DNA from: Anthostomella pinea
Taxonomy: Eukaryota > Ascomycota > Sordariomycetes > Xylariales > Xylariaceae
Length of the DNA stretch: 64,000 nt
NCBI GenBank assembly: GCA_963556695.1
Contig: CAUWAG010000020.1
Coordinates: forward strand, 3,162,001 to 3,226,000
Direction of reading: 5' to 3'
The notes beneath the pieces were generated by a model. That model made no database searches. It worked only from the letters and a program-made list of their open reading frames with translations, and was not told the origin of the DNA. Both the position numbers and the translations under genes were made by a program. Each line of letters begins with the position of its first letter. Position 1 is the stretch's first letter. Shown piece after piece: positions 10,101 through 21,771 of the stretch.

Positions 10101-13100
10101 GCAAATGATGAAAAGGGTTGGACTTTGTGATAAGATGAAGAAGAAAGTGTCCACCAAGGCCTCGCCCACAGGTTGGCATCGAATCCATCCGACATAATAG
10201 CATCCGGAATCTGACTTTGTCCAGACCACTTACACCAAGTTGATTCTCATAGGAGAACTTTGCGCCTTTAAGCCAAGTGTCGAAATCGATGACTGGATTC
10301 GCCCCCGCCTCGAGCAGTTTGAGCACGAAAATCGGATTGGACTCGTCTATCGCCGTCATCAGAGGACTTGTAGCGCTCGATCTCCACGCGTAGCCTGTGA
10401 CGGCCACGTGATTAATGGCAGTCTTCAGTCCCAGCTTGTCGTGTGCCCACAGAGTCTCGACGAGTTTCGGTATGCCGTTCTTTCCAACAGTAAGTTTGTA
10501 CCCCGTTCTCCAAATTGATCTGATACCAGTCTAGGTGATTTGAGACTGCTTACCTGAACATAGCGATGTAACCCAGTCACACCATTGACGTCGGCTTGCG
10601 ACGAAGTTGCACCCAAGCTGAGCAGCGTCTCACTCATTTGAACTGCCTTCTCGACTGGCAGAGCGATGGCCAGTACTAGTGTGAGAATAGCGGCACGGGG
10701 ACTGGAATCGTCACCGATCTTGACAGGAATCAACTAGATATATGCGTTAGTAATAATGTTACAATCCACGAAGGTTCGTCTCAGAAATGAACAGGAGCGG
10801 CAGAGCCCACGCCACCAACCAAATGCTTAGGTATCGGAATTGAAGCGGGTCATACGTACCACATCAGCCCCAAACTCTTGACAGAGGATATTGACGACAC
10901 CACAGTGGCCTCCGAGAATGGCCAAGTGTAATGCAGAGCATTTCGAGTCCCATGCAACGGTGTCGATCTTGTAATAGTCTGGACTATTCTGGTCATCGTC
11001 GAGCGGGATGGCCTCGTCCTTCTTCGAGCTTGTGTCGTGTGCGCGAACTTTGACGAATAACCCCGTGGCCATCGAATGCCCGTCATCGTCAGCACTCGAA
11101 TTTTCGATCAGCTCCCCATCGGATTCGCTGCCCTCGTCATCTTCGTCAGTGTCGTGGTCGGACACCCCAGCATTGGCTTCTTCATGGCGCTGCCCGTCTT
11201 GACTGTCTTGGGGTGTGTCTTCTTCAGTCTTCCGGCGCTGAGCCTGCTTCTGTTCTTCCTCTTCCTCGTTAGCGCTGCTTTTTTCGAGAAGTATCTTGAC
11301 CATAGCAGCATTGCCACACCCCGCAGCAAGATGCAGTGCCGTGCGGCCATCAGCGATGCGAGCAACCAAGCGTGCGCCCCGCTCCACCAGACATTTGACG
11401 ACAGCTGGAGTGGAGCTTGTGACAGCAAGATGCAAGGGAGTCCTTCCGGTATAGTCTCTTTTGTTAGGATCGGCTCCCTCTTGAGAGAGCCAATCCTCAA
11501 CATGCTCGAGGTCACCGTCAACAATGGCCTGGCAAAGGCGAGCGGTGTTGCCAACATAGGCCATTTCCGTCCAATCATCTTCGGTAAGAGGATTGAAGGA
11601 GCCAATTTGCTTTGAAAGATGTCAGTGTATCGATCAAACAAGGATTCTCTGGACTGGCTTGCCTGTCTGCCTGGGTCATCAATGCGGAACGAAACCTTGC
11701 CCGAGACGTAAATCTCACTCTCCTTTTCCGCGACCTCAATTTCCTCGGTGGACACCGGTTTTGGGCAAGTGCCACAGCAGTCACTAATGACCTAGAGACA
11801 CAGTATTAGTGAACGTGGCAGCAAAAGGGGACGTGATGACTTACATCTTCGACTCACCCAAAGAAAGCAGGGTGCCTGTGAAGATAGACCTCCCTTTCCT
11901 CAGGCTGATTCCATTCTGCATTCAACACTGTTCTCCGTTAGTTGTATGGTACTATGATGCACTAGTTAACCTTGGCCTGCCAGCTGATGTTTCCAAAGCC
12001 ATATGATACATCTTTGGTTGTCGTGGCATAGAGCACGGGGCGTGTGGGCAGTGGGCTAGGATGAAGCAAGACCGAGATCTCTGAAATGAACTTACGCAAG
12101 TCCTTGGTGTAGCAGAGTTTCTCGATCTTTTTGGCGTGAAACTTGACACCATAGGGGATCGTGAAGGTATGATAGTTGGACACCTCGTCCTCATCAACCC
12201 AATCAGCAACCTCGTCTTCGTGGACCTGAGATGTTATAAGTCAGTCTCATAATCGATTCGCGTAGCCACACTCAGAACTATAACTGACATGTTTGATGTT
12301 TCCAAAGAGACGATGCTGGTAGCGAACCTGGAGCGCTGGGCGCCCTCGCTCTTCTCGGCGCTTCTTTAGATATTGCTCCCGTGCGGTTGTGGTCGGCAGT
12401 CGCTCAAGGACAAGAAGGCGAGCAAGACCTAGGGTCCTCTGGAAACTACGCTCGTAGATGGTAGGGTCGATACGAGAGCGATCCAGCTCTGGCCAGTAGA
12501 CCTCAAAATTTCGGTGGGAGTATTTTGATAGTCGGTTCTCGTAAGATGGGCTTCTCCGGCTCAGATCAATCGGGTTGATCTGTGTGATGTACGAGGCCAG
12601 GGCTCTCGGAGTGCAGTATACCTGCTTCCCATCATAGGCGGCAGTAGAGCAGTCAATATCGAATCCAGTAAGGATTTCCGAGACCGACTTGTAGACGCGG
12701 AGAACAATCTAGTAAATAGGTGAGCAGCATATTGAGCGAATGGAATAAACAAAACCATACCTGTACGTGGCGAGTGGGGTACTGGCTGCCTAGTGAAGAG
12801 TTCAGACACAGTACTATATCAAAGAGGAATCACGAACTCACAGATGGTGATGGCGTTCTTGGTCCGGACGACAGTGACTTCTGAGAGGATCGCATCGCGA
12901 ATGCGGGACTCGATATCTTTGATCTTCTCAATAGCCTGATCTTCATCGAGACCGTACAGGAAGAGATCGACATCAGAGGCCGGACAGAACTTCTCGTCTG
13001 TTACGGAGTCAGTAAATGGTCGTTGTGTGGCTTTGGGGTGCCTCCATGTGTTGACGGGGGGTTGCGAGTTGCAACGAGTGAGGAGGTCACCACTCACGGT

Positions 13101-13590
13101 AGTACTGACGCAAGGCTCTCTTGGACTTCTTGTATACAGGGGGGACAGGAAGCAGACAGTTGACAACAGATGACCCGGCAGCGATGACATTGTCCCAGTC
13201 CATGTCTGCCATGGAGGATTCGGAGAAGACGCTGAAATTGTGGCGAAACTCCTTGAGGGACTCGACGACAGCAGGCGAGCCACTCGGCCGGCGTTTGTCA
13301 TCGGGCAGAGGCATGACATACTTGTCTCTCTCCTCTTGGGATTCGGCCTCCGGGTTGCGGGCGCGTGCCTGGATCTTTGGCGTATTCTTAGTGAACAGTG
13401 GTAGGGCATTGAGGTATGGATCATCTAGGGCTGGGTGGGTGCGTTCCTGAGCGTAGACCTCGCGTAGTTGGGCTTCAAACTTGCGGTAAGGTTCCATCAA
13501 CTGGGGCATTGCAGTCTCGGGATGCTTTGCAATGTAGTCGGCCAGCCCATCAAGGGGAACGGGCAGCTGAGGGAGACTTGTGACGCCCAT
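7171..13590 (-). CDS. Nucleotidyltransferase-like domain plus ankyrin-repeat protein
   Basis: Twelve exons give about 1,886 aa: 13098-13590, 12842-12997, 12761-12789, 12289-12708, 11971-12225, 11858-11904, 11663-11783, 10860-11609, 10554-10733, 9347-10479, 8287-9293 and 7171-8240. All phases agree, though the joins around exon 6 are uncertain. The first 450 residues carry a pattern like the DNA polymerase-beta nucleotidyltransferase fold: AAGSSVV (about 137-143), ASDVDLFLYG (about 171-180) and a third acidic strand, GFDIDCS (about 241-247). Ankyrin repeats start in exon 8 (TGRTPLHLAV, DGRTALHLAAGCGN, SALHLAILGGHCG) and recur to the end (QGYTPLYLAALLGE, GDTPLHFWL). Acidic linkers and a lysine/glutamate-rich coiled segment lie between. 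The protein ends EEGEEDDEE with no membrane segment. The role is unknown; nucleotide transfer onto a partner bound by the ankyrin repeats is only a guess. The intron at 11610-11662 uses a GC donor. Confidence 0.8.
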
Positions 13591-15835
13591 TGTTGCTGTT
13601 GCTGTTGCTGTTGCTAGTGATGGGGATGGAAAACCGACGGTGCAGAAAGGAGACGTGGGGACAAGACCGGGACGATGATATTTGATATATAGGTAGTTGA
13701 CTGATCAAGCTCGAATAAAGGGGTTGCAAAGACAGTTGCGCATGAGGAAAACGGTGGATTGCATTCGCATACAAACACGAACAGTGCTGGACATATGTTT
13801 TTATATTGTTGGATCTCAATCATCGATGCAGATTGGGGGTTTGGTAACAGTCAGGCAGAAGTAACAAGTGGCTCACCTTCAGGACCCGGGCATAAGCTCG
13901 GCGATGAAGCCGGTTGCTTGGTTCATGTTGGTTCATGTCGCTACGACTGGTCTGCCTGCTTGGCGTCGTCGGGAAGCTAGTGGCTGTCGCGCGTAGGTAG
14001 AGATCGAGACGGCAAGTCCAGTCGCGCCAGACAACCCACTGCAGAGCGCTGGAGCCTGGCAATTACAGGGGTTGTTGGCGATATGGGCTGTGGGCTAACG
14101 CGTGGTCTCGTGACCTGGCGTCACCGCTGCTTGGCACAGTAGGTAGGCAGACGGGCATCCACCTTCAACTTCAACTGCAACGTCTCTCCATCTAATGCTG
14201 AACGGTTGGTTACCGACGGTCGCGGTGCCTGGCGATGACTCTTGCTGCCTGCTCCACGTGACGCCACATCGTGATAACGGCTTCGATCGGCCATCGCTGA
14301 GTAGCACTAGCCTTCTGCTGCCTTCTCTTGTAACACCCTTTGATGCATGCCATCTAGATTATGATGATATGCTACCAGAACCACCGAGTCGGTGTTCTGG
14401 CCAACAACGCTCAATGCCGTGGCTTGGTCGAATTCACTTGAAGGCCACAGTAGAGCGTTTCAATACATCGTCACAGCCACTGTCTTCGTCCATTGCATCA
14501 TATCTATCCTCCAATCCAGTTCTGCATCGTGGAACTGGCCAAAACGCCGTTTACCATAGCCAGTCATCATTCTGGGGCGAGGGGGATGATGCTCGATACA
14601 ATCGCCTCCTCCAGATCAAGCGAGGGTATGATCCGTACGATGTGCTCTGGTGTACGCCTCATGTCGACAACAAAAGATGGACAGAGCGAGACTTGAGGTT
14701 ACCTATGTCGTGTGTAGTCGAGGAAGATGGAACTGTATTTGCAGTAGGCGTGATCATGGTCTCTGCTTGGATGATTGGTCTCAGCAACAGCTAGAACCAC
14801 GCAAGACGTGAGTGATACTCTGACCCGAGCTCGTCATGCGTTTTGCTCTCTCCAGGAAGGGAATGACAAGCCATTCTGGGGTCCTGGAGTTCACGGCCAA
14901 TGAGGGAGCCTCGACTATGCCGAAAAGGGCAATGCGAAGCATATATCATGCTCTTCATCGAGCTGGCTGCTTGCTCTGGTGCCCCCCTCTTGGCTGCTGA
15001 CCTACGGGTGCCTGGGTTAGGTGAGTACTGGTCACTCGTTACATGAACAAGGGGTAGTTGGCTGCCTTGGAACAAATATGTGTGATGCTGTAATTATGCC
15101 TAGGTAGTGAAGGTGATGAGGACCCAGGAGGTTCACGAGTCCACATAAACATCCGAGCCGGCCAAAGGCTATATCGTCAGTCGGGACTCTGAAGGAAAGA
15201 TGGAAGCTCCATACTGTCTCGGATCTGATATTCCTCGCTTACGCTGCTTTCCGTGCGGGGATGACAAGGTCCTGTTGTGTGATGGTGACAAGAGTAGAGC
15301 ACCCTTTGGGAACATCTCTTGAGATCAGCAGAGGTGGAGGTAATATCCAGACGGAATATCATGGCAGGAGTGTCATGGCCCGCGTGTGGATTGGGGGTTG
15401 GGGAGCAGTGACACTTATCATTGCCACTATTGCCAAACTTGAGATTGGCACTCTGCACCATGGTCTGTGGTCTCGCCTCTAACCTCTCACCTCAACGTTC
15501 AAAACCTATGAGGTGTGCGAATAGCCCTGACGAGATTAGATAGCTGACACAAGTTTCAATCGCATGAAAGGTGCCTTGGGATTTGTGATGAGGAAAGCAG
15601 TCCATCCAGATTTGCGAAGATAGCCTGGCTTTTTCTATACATTCTATCGAGATAGACACATGGGGAGTACTGATCTGTATCTGATGGTGTATGAACATGA
15701 TGGCATGGTCGAAGGGATCACAGGTTCAGTCCTGTGAATTCGTTCGACAGCACTGTCTACTAAATTTGTTTCATTTACTGAAGCACGCTGTGGTATGTCG
15801 CGCAGGAGGGTGGGCGTCAATTCTGGCATGGCGCT
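13591..15835. other. Intergenic with one gene relic
   Basis: The first 250 bases are the promoter of the ankyrin gene. They include a TTGCTG-type trinucleotide run just upstream of its ATG at about 13590-13616. Apart from the oxidase relic at 14561-14705, no frame here looks coding. Confidence 0.45.
14561..14705 (+). pseudogene. Relic of a BBE-type FAD-linked oxidase (C-terminal end)
   Basis: Within a longer chance-looking frame, the stretch QSSFWGEGDDARYNRLLQIK, then RGYDPYDVLWC and DNKRWTERDLRLP matches the end of fungal berberine-bridge-type oxidases. That end normally reads FWG, then RLL.IKR.YDP.DV.WC.P.VG..RW. These enzymes oxidise small molecules using bicovalent FAD and are often part of secondary metabolism. 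The FAD-binding PCMH domain that should lie upstream is absent, so only the last 45-50 codons survive. A short chance match is the alternative. Confidence 0.5.
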
Positions 15836-17006
15836 TCAACCGTCCACGAAAGCCTCACTCTTAGCTTTCGCCGTGCTCTCATCTGCTGATCCATCTGCTT
15901 TGGTTGAAGGACGGTTCGCAATTAGGCGCTGGAATATGTCAGTCATGCACAAGACCCCATAGGAGCCAGCCAGACAGGGAACTCACCACTATGTTCCTGA
16001 GTAGAACGGCAATTGTGACCTTTCCTACTGAAGGCACGTATATCGATGCCTTCTCTTTCACCGCGGGACCATCAAAATTCCGGTACGAAGAGAAGTTGAT
16101 GCACACAGCTCCATCCCGGATGAGCTCTGTCGGAATCTTATACTTCTCCGAGGGCACACCTCCAATGATAACATCGCTGACGGGAACACACTGTTCCAAG
16201 CCCCACCCTTCTTTATCCTGGACTTGGTGCCGAGGTTGACGGATGCCCTGGCCGCGGGTGAATATTTGCGTTCCACTTAAGTCGACAGAATAGACCGTGG
16301 CTCCATCATTAGCCAATAAAGCAGCCAGCGGGCGGCCATTGACCTCAGAACGGTTGATGACGGTGATGGTCTTGCCGAACAGGCGGTTGCCAGAGGGCAG
16401 GATGGAGTTGTAGATCTGAAGGTGTTCCAAGATCTTGACCACGGCCAGCGGGGTGCACGGAAGGATGGACTTCTTCAGGTTGTGTGGAGGGTCCAGGTAT
16501 CTCACGTTGTGATACATGTTGTAGATGTGCTTGTGGCAAAGTCCCTCGACGTCTTTGGAGAGCGAGACGATCTCTTGGAGATATTTGTCATGGGCAGGGT
16601 TGCCAGGGAAGATGGGGTAGTAGACGATGATGCCGTCGACTTTGCTGTCTTCATTGGCGGCCATGATCCCTTCTTCCAGATTGTCCTTGTCTACTTGACG
16701 CAAGTCGAAGTCGAAACCGCTACATAAATCGTGAGTCCTGTGTCCGCAACATTGCAACGTACCAGTGCTGCATCGGCCATTTTGGGTAGTGGAGATATCT
16801 TACTTCTCCTCACAGGTTTTCTTGGACCATTCGGCGTACTTGACTGCTGCGGGATCACCGTTTGCTAGGAAAGCGACCAGAGTAGGCTGACCTTCAGTCC
16901 CTTGCTGAATGGACTTCAGGGTTTCCTTGACCTCTGCCAGCAGACCTTTGGCAATCGTTTCTGCCATTATGACCTTGCAGGTCTTGGGTACATCTTGCGA
17001 AGCCAT
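15836..17006 (-). CDS. MTD1: Methylenetetrahydrofolate dehydrogenase (NAD+), cytosolic
   Basis: Three exons (16804-17006, 15987-16719, 15836-15928) with introns 16720-16803 and 15929-15986 give 342 aa in consistent phase; yeast Mtd1 is 320 aa. The enzyme oxidises 5,10-methylene-THF to 5,10-methenyl-THF with NAD+ in one-carbon metabolism. Visible hallmarks are the substrate-site region DGIIVYYPIFPGN, CHKHIYNMYHNVRYLDP, CTPLAVVKILEHL, the Rossmann segment GKTITVINRSEVNGRPLAAL, DVIIGGVPSEKYKIPTE and the C-terminal VGKVTIAVLLRN. It is monofunctional: there is no formyl-THF synthetase domain. It has no mitochondrial presequence (MASQDVPKTCKVIMAETIAK), which fits a cytosolic enzyme. It is transcribed divergently from the MET18 homologue 730 bp away. 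Confidence 0.93.
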
Positions 17007-17736
17007 GGCTCTTAACCCGACAGACTACAAACTTGTCAGCGCCGGAATTCCGCATGTTGCTCAAAGATGCACATATCAACCGTAGGCAGTGGCAGTTGCA
17101 AAGATGTAAGTCGAGCAGAGGGTGTCTATCTAACATACCTGCCCCGCTATAGGTACCCCGCGATGCAGAGACGACAACGACTGCAAGCCACAACGAAATC
17201 CCAACGAGGCTCTCGGGGGAGGCGAAAAACACCGACGAAGAGGCTGGACGGCTGATGAAGTTGAGTGCCGAGACAACAATGGCAAAGACTTGCAAGAAGA
17301 GTACAATGGGGAATGAATGACTAGACGTCCAGATGAGTGAATAAGAATTCTCATGTCGGAGCCAACCAGAGAACACATCCACGCGACTACGCGCACAGCA
17401 TCTGCCGTGCGGTATGGGGAATTATATTATTTTTGAGTGGCTCGCTCACTCAGACCGTGGGAAAGTGGGGGCCGGATAGTGCAAATCGTGCTAATAACGA
17501 AAGCAGCTAAGCCTAAGAGAGTAAGAGGGTTGCGCACCTGTGCGCACAGCAATCAGGTCGTGAGGGGCAGTTTGCACAATAACTCCTTTTATGTCAGGGA
17601 GCTTATGCCAAATATTTGGTTTCCCCACTCATAAACTTAATTGACCTTGCGGCACTTGAGATGTGCAGATGCTACAAAGTCAAGATTCCTGCCCTTTACT
17701 GCATACATATCATTCTCCGTACTGCCGCTACATGAT
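17007..17736. promoter_or_regulatory. Divergent promoter region MTD1 / MET18
   Basis: This 730-bp gap between two start codons pointing away from each other must hold both promoters. No reliable factor site was identified. The side next to MET18 (about 17640-17736) has an AT-rich stretch and the pyrimidine-rich leader expected upstream of a start codon. Confidence 0.4.
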
Positions 17737-20700
17737 ATGACGGACTCCAAGTTTGGCGAGCTTGCCTTGCAATATGTCCTCACGGACGAGAACGAGCAGG
17801 CTCGCGAAATCCCGGAAAAAGCAGCTTCGGGTCAGTTCAGAATCACACCCATGAATGATGGTCTTTGCTGACGGAGGATACCAGTCATTCAAGAATCGGC
17901 CAATACCAGAATCGCCATTGGACAATGGGTTCAATCCATAAATCGATGGATCCACACGGGGGACTCGAATGAAGATGATGGCTTCATTGAACGTGCCAAG
18001 GCCCTGGACTTCCTTGCCAGCACTCTCGAAGTCCTTCTGCGCAGAGACTTCGCTCTCAAGGCCGACCAGATAAAGCTATTGGCCACCTTCTTTGGCAGCC
18101 TTTTCTCTAGTGATCACAGAGCCGGAGTCACAGCGTCTGCCAAGGCTCTACGGTGTGTTACGAGCATGAAGGCCTTTCAGCCGTCGCTGGGTCATGATAT
18201 CATCGAGAACGTCTGCAAGCTGGGTGACGGCTTCAACCTGCAAACTCCAGCAACCCGCCTGGAACTATACGAGCTCTTTCTAAGACTGATCAAAGATCCC
18301 GCTGTTGCGAATGACTTGGAGTATCGAGACGGCAACACCTGCGGATTCATTACGGACCTCTTGGGGCTTTGCCGCTACGAGAAAGACCCCTTGAACTTGA
18401 TGAAGTGGTTTGAGATATTGAGGACGTTCTTGCAGAACTTCTTCCCGTCAGCCGACGTCACATCGGCGGTCTTCGAAAGATTTTCGAACTACTTCCCTAT
18501 CACATTGCGTAACGCAACACCAAACTCTGGAGTCACCCCGGGTGATCTCAAGGCTGCTCTCCGCTCTTGCTTCGCTGCTCACTACCGCGTCGCTGGTCTT
18601 GCCATACCTTATCTAATGAACAAGTTGGATAATGGAGATGCAGTGACGGCTGCTGTCAAAACCGACATCCTGCAAACCCTCAATGCATGCGTATCGCAAT
18701 ACGACCATCCAAAGCAAAGTGTTGCCCCATACGTCGACCAAGTTTGGACCTCACTGAAGTACGAGGTCCGAAATGGGGAGGTTCCAGACACCATCCAGGC
18801 GACCTTGAAGGTATTAGGCTCTCTCACGAAACGTCTTGATGCTGAGGAGCTCTCAACGTTCCTGAGCGAATCATGGAAAGATCTGGCAGAGGACTTATCG
18901 AGCCCGGAATACAGTGCCCAAGCTGGCCAGCTGCTTGTTGCAGTATCGGGTTCCACCGTTCAGTCCTTTGCTTCGATAACTCCCCGAGCCCTCGCTCACG
19001 TCCAGAACACCATAAAACATGCGGAATCGTCAGCATATAAACAGAAGCTCTTAGTCGTACTGAACAATATCCTTTCTTTACGATGGCACCTAACCGATAG
19101 TCTCGCAACATCCTCGGCATCACAGCCCGCCAGCAGCTCAGGCTTATTGAACGACGAAATATTCGGCGAGTCTCTATTCCAGACTACGTACCTACCTCTG
19201 TGGCAGAATTTGTCGGCCAGCTCGACCTCAGCTGATCACGTCGGCATTCTGAAAGAGACGATGAACGGGTTTGCTACCCTTGTGGGCCAAAGGTCCAGTG
19301 GTCATGATTCCCCTCGTCAGCTGTGTTCGGATTCTACGTGCACACAGATCTTCAATCTGCTCGCGAAGCCAGTTATTGTCGAGCCCATCGAAGGTCGGAA
19401 CTTCCTCGACGCGGGGCTTGATGCCAGATTACACGAGGAGGTATATGACGCTGCCGCTGCTTCACTGAAAAAAGCTGTGCCTGCGTATCCCGCTGCGTTT
19501 CGGAACCTCCTGTTCCAGTTCCTTGCTTCAATAAAAACGGCGTACGGGTCAGATCCCGCTCGAGAAGATCTTGCCGCACACATTCAACTGGCTGCAAAGA
19601 CGCTGTACGAGGTCGGCGGTGCAGATGCAACGAATTTGCTAGACTCCAAGCTACTCTTGTCCAACCCATTTTCTGTTGTCAACGCATTACTGGAAGGACT
19701 GCTTTGGATGCTATCGCAGCATGCACCAGCTAAAGTTTGGACTGCGTTCATAATGTCGATGCGGTACGCTTTTGACCACACTCTGCCGTCTGCCTCAAGT
19801 CAACACCCAGGATCCCAGATTACCAGAGACTGGTACTTAAACTTTGCACAGCAAATCGTGAGTCAGGGTGCTCCCCAACTTGATCTGGATCAACCAGGAG
19901 ATCCCGAGCGAATGGCCAAAGCTTTCGAGGGACTGAGCATCAGTGAGTTGGACGCCTCCCGTCACCGAAAGGCCTATTGCCTGTGGGTTGTGAAACAACT
20001 CTATCGTCGATTCACTGTCGCTCATTGCACAGAGGACGAGACCAACGGGAAACGCTGGGTAATAGGACTCAGCAAGGATTTTCAAGAAACTAGTTCTGAT
20101 CTGGTCATGCAACAAGACATATGTCTACACCAACTTGTCCGACTGGCTACGTCGACAGTGCGAGTTCTGAGCGCTGACGAACAGAAGGCCTTGCAACTAG
20201 ACCAGGATGCATTCGCTCTGTTCAACACGTGTGATGGCGATAGCACCAATCCTGCGGACGGGGAGTTCACTGGACCTTCGGCTCTAAGCTCCGCCGATGG
20301 CTTTCGCACAGCACCATTGTCCTTAGGTATTCTTCAGGGTCTCCATCCCGGTGCCATTAGACCAGAGGTAAGTCGTATTATCGTTCGGAATCATATATTT
20401 CAATCTAACGGAGCTTATAGTTCTATACCACCCTGGACGACCTGTGTCTAACATTGACCTCCGTGCCGTCGCCTTGTTCAGACGTAACGAGGACCACACT
20501 CGACACGATCCTGATCGTGTTGTCGAACAAGCTATATTTCCGAGGTAACATCGATCTCAATGGAAAGAGGGCGGCGACTAAACAACATCTCGAAAATACA
20601 TTCACCGGGATTTCCACGGGGTGTATGAATCCGATCGAGCCCCGTCCAGATACCCATACTGTTCTCCTTATCCACCGCAGCATCTTCTCTTATCTGGCCG

Positions 20701-21464
20701 GTGACGTGCCACGGCATCAGCACGAGCCTGCCCAGGCTTCATTGCTAGCCAACGTTGTTAAGTCTGCACCGGATGACGCAGAGTTGGGGCTCCAGCTTTC
20801 TCAGTACTTTGAGATCCTAGTGAGCCCAAAGGAGTGCCTAGCGGCCGAAAATCATGCTTTTCGAAGCAAGTTGGACGGCACTTGGCTGTATTCGAAAGCC
20901 GTGCAGCCATGGCTCGCGTTCTGCTTCAGTGGGAATTTGGGTGATGAAATCCCTGACGGCTTGGAGAGAGAGAGGAGAACCATTAACCGCGCAGTGGCGA
21001 CGTTTGCTCTTCTTAAGCACCTGAAGTACAACCAGTACTCAGCCGATGTTGCAGAGATTGTAAAAATCGGACTTCGCTCACTCTCCACCTTCAATCTCGG
21101 CGCAGAAATGGTGTCCTGCATGAGTGTATTGCTCGCCGTCCTGAACAACGACCCAGGCGAACTGCAGGAACACATTGCGGGCCTGATCTCGGGCACTATC
21201 ACCATGTACGAGAAGGCAAAGAAAGCTGCCGAGGCTGCGACGTACCGCACCTTGCGCCCAAGCCAGAAACGGGACCTGAGCACATGCCGCAGAAACGCCC
21301 TCGAGTTCCTGCAACTAATGACGGGAAAGTTTGCAGCGCGCTATCTGTTGCCTCATCGACAGCAGCTGCTTCGCCAGTTGGCGTGGGCTTGTGGAGATCC
21401 GATGAGAAGTATCAGACCAGTCGCGATTGCGGCCAGAAAGGCTTGGGATGACTTGGACAAGTGA
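17737..21464 (+). CDS. MET18: MMS19/MET18 cytosolic iron-sulfur assembly protein
   Basis: Three exons (17737-17830, 17885-20367, 20421-21464) give about 1,206 aa in consistent phase. The introns at 17831-17884 and 20368-20420 have the ends GTCAGT..CAG and GTAAGT..TAG. MMS19 is the HEAT-repeat scaffold of the CIA targeting complex, which delivers Fe-S clusters to DNA polymerases, XPD helicase and other nuclear proteins. Family signatures are FIERAKALDFLASTLEVL in the N-terminal domain, GNTCGFITDLLGLCRYEKDP, the strongly diagnostic NYFPITLR followed by GVTPGDLKAALRSCFAAHYR, and a C-terminal HEAT region ending READ-like with LLPHRQQLLRQLAWACGDP and IRPVAIAARKAWDDL. The whole length is alpha-helical repeat with no catalytic motif. 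The ATG at 17737 starts MTDSKFGELALQYVL; earlier in-frame codons have no support. Confidence 0.92.
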
Positions 21465-21771
21465 AGGGGCATGGATAGCAGCGAATTGTAGTAAATTGGT
21501 ACAAGCAGCATTCTGGCGCTTATTTCCCTCGAGAAACTCAAAAATGATTGCTTCGTCCAGGTGCTTTATGCGAGTTATTATTTCCATCGATTGACACCCT
21601 CGACACCTGGCCTCTTACCGAGGAAGGAACGTTCAGTAAAGAGCTGAACTTGTCAGGCAGTCATCGTTTCAATGGCAAGTCACATGCCGACACAGAATGG
21701 CTTTTTAAGGAGTGACCTCTCAGAAAGCGTGATATGATTACAGAAGCGCGAGAGCCAGTATATACAAGTAT

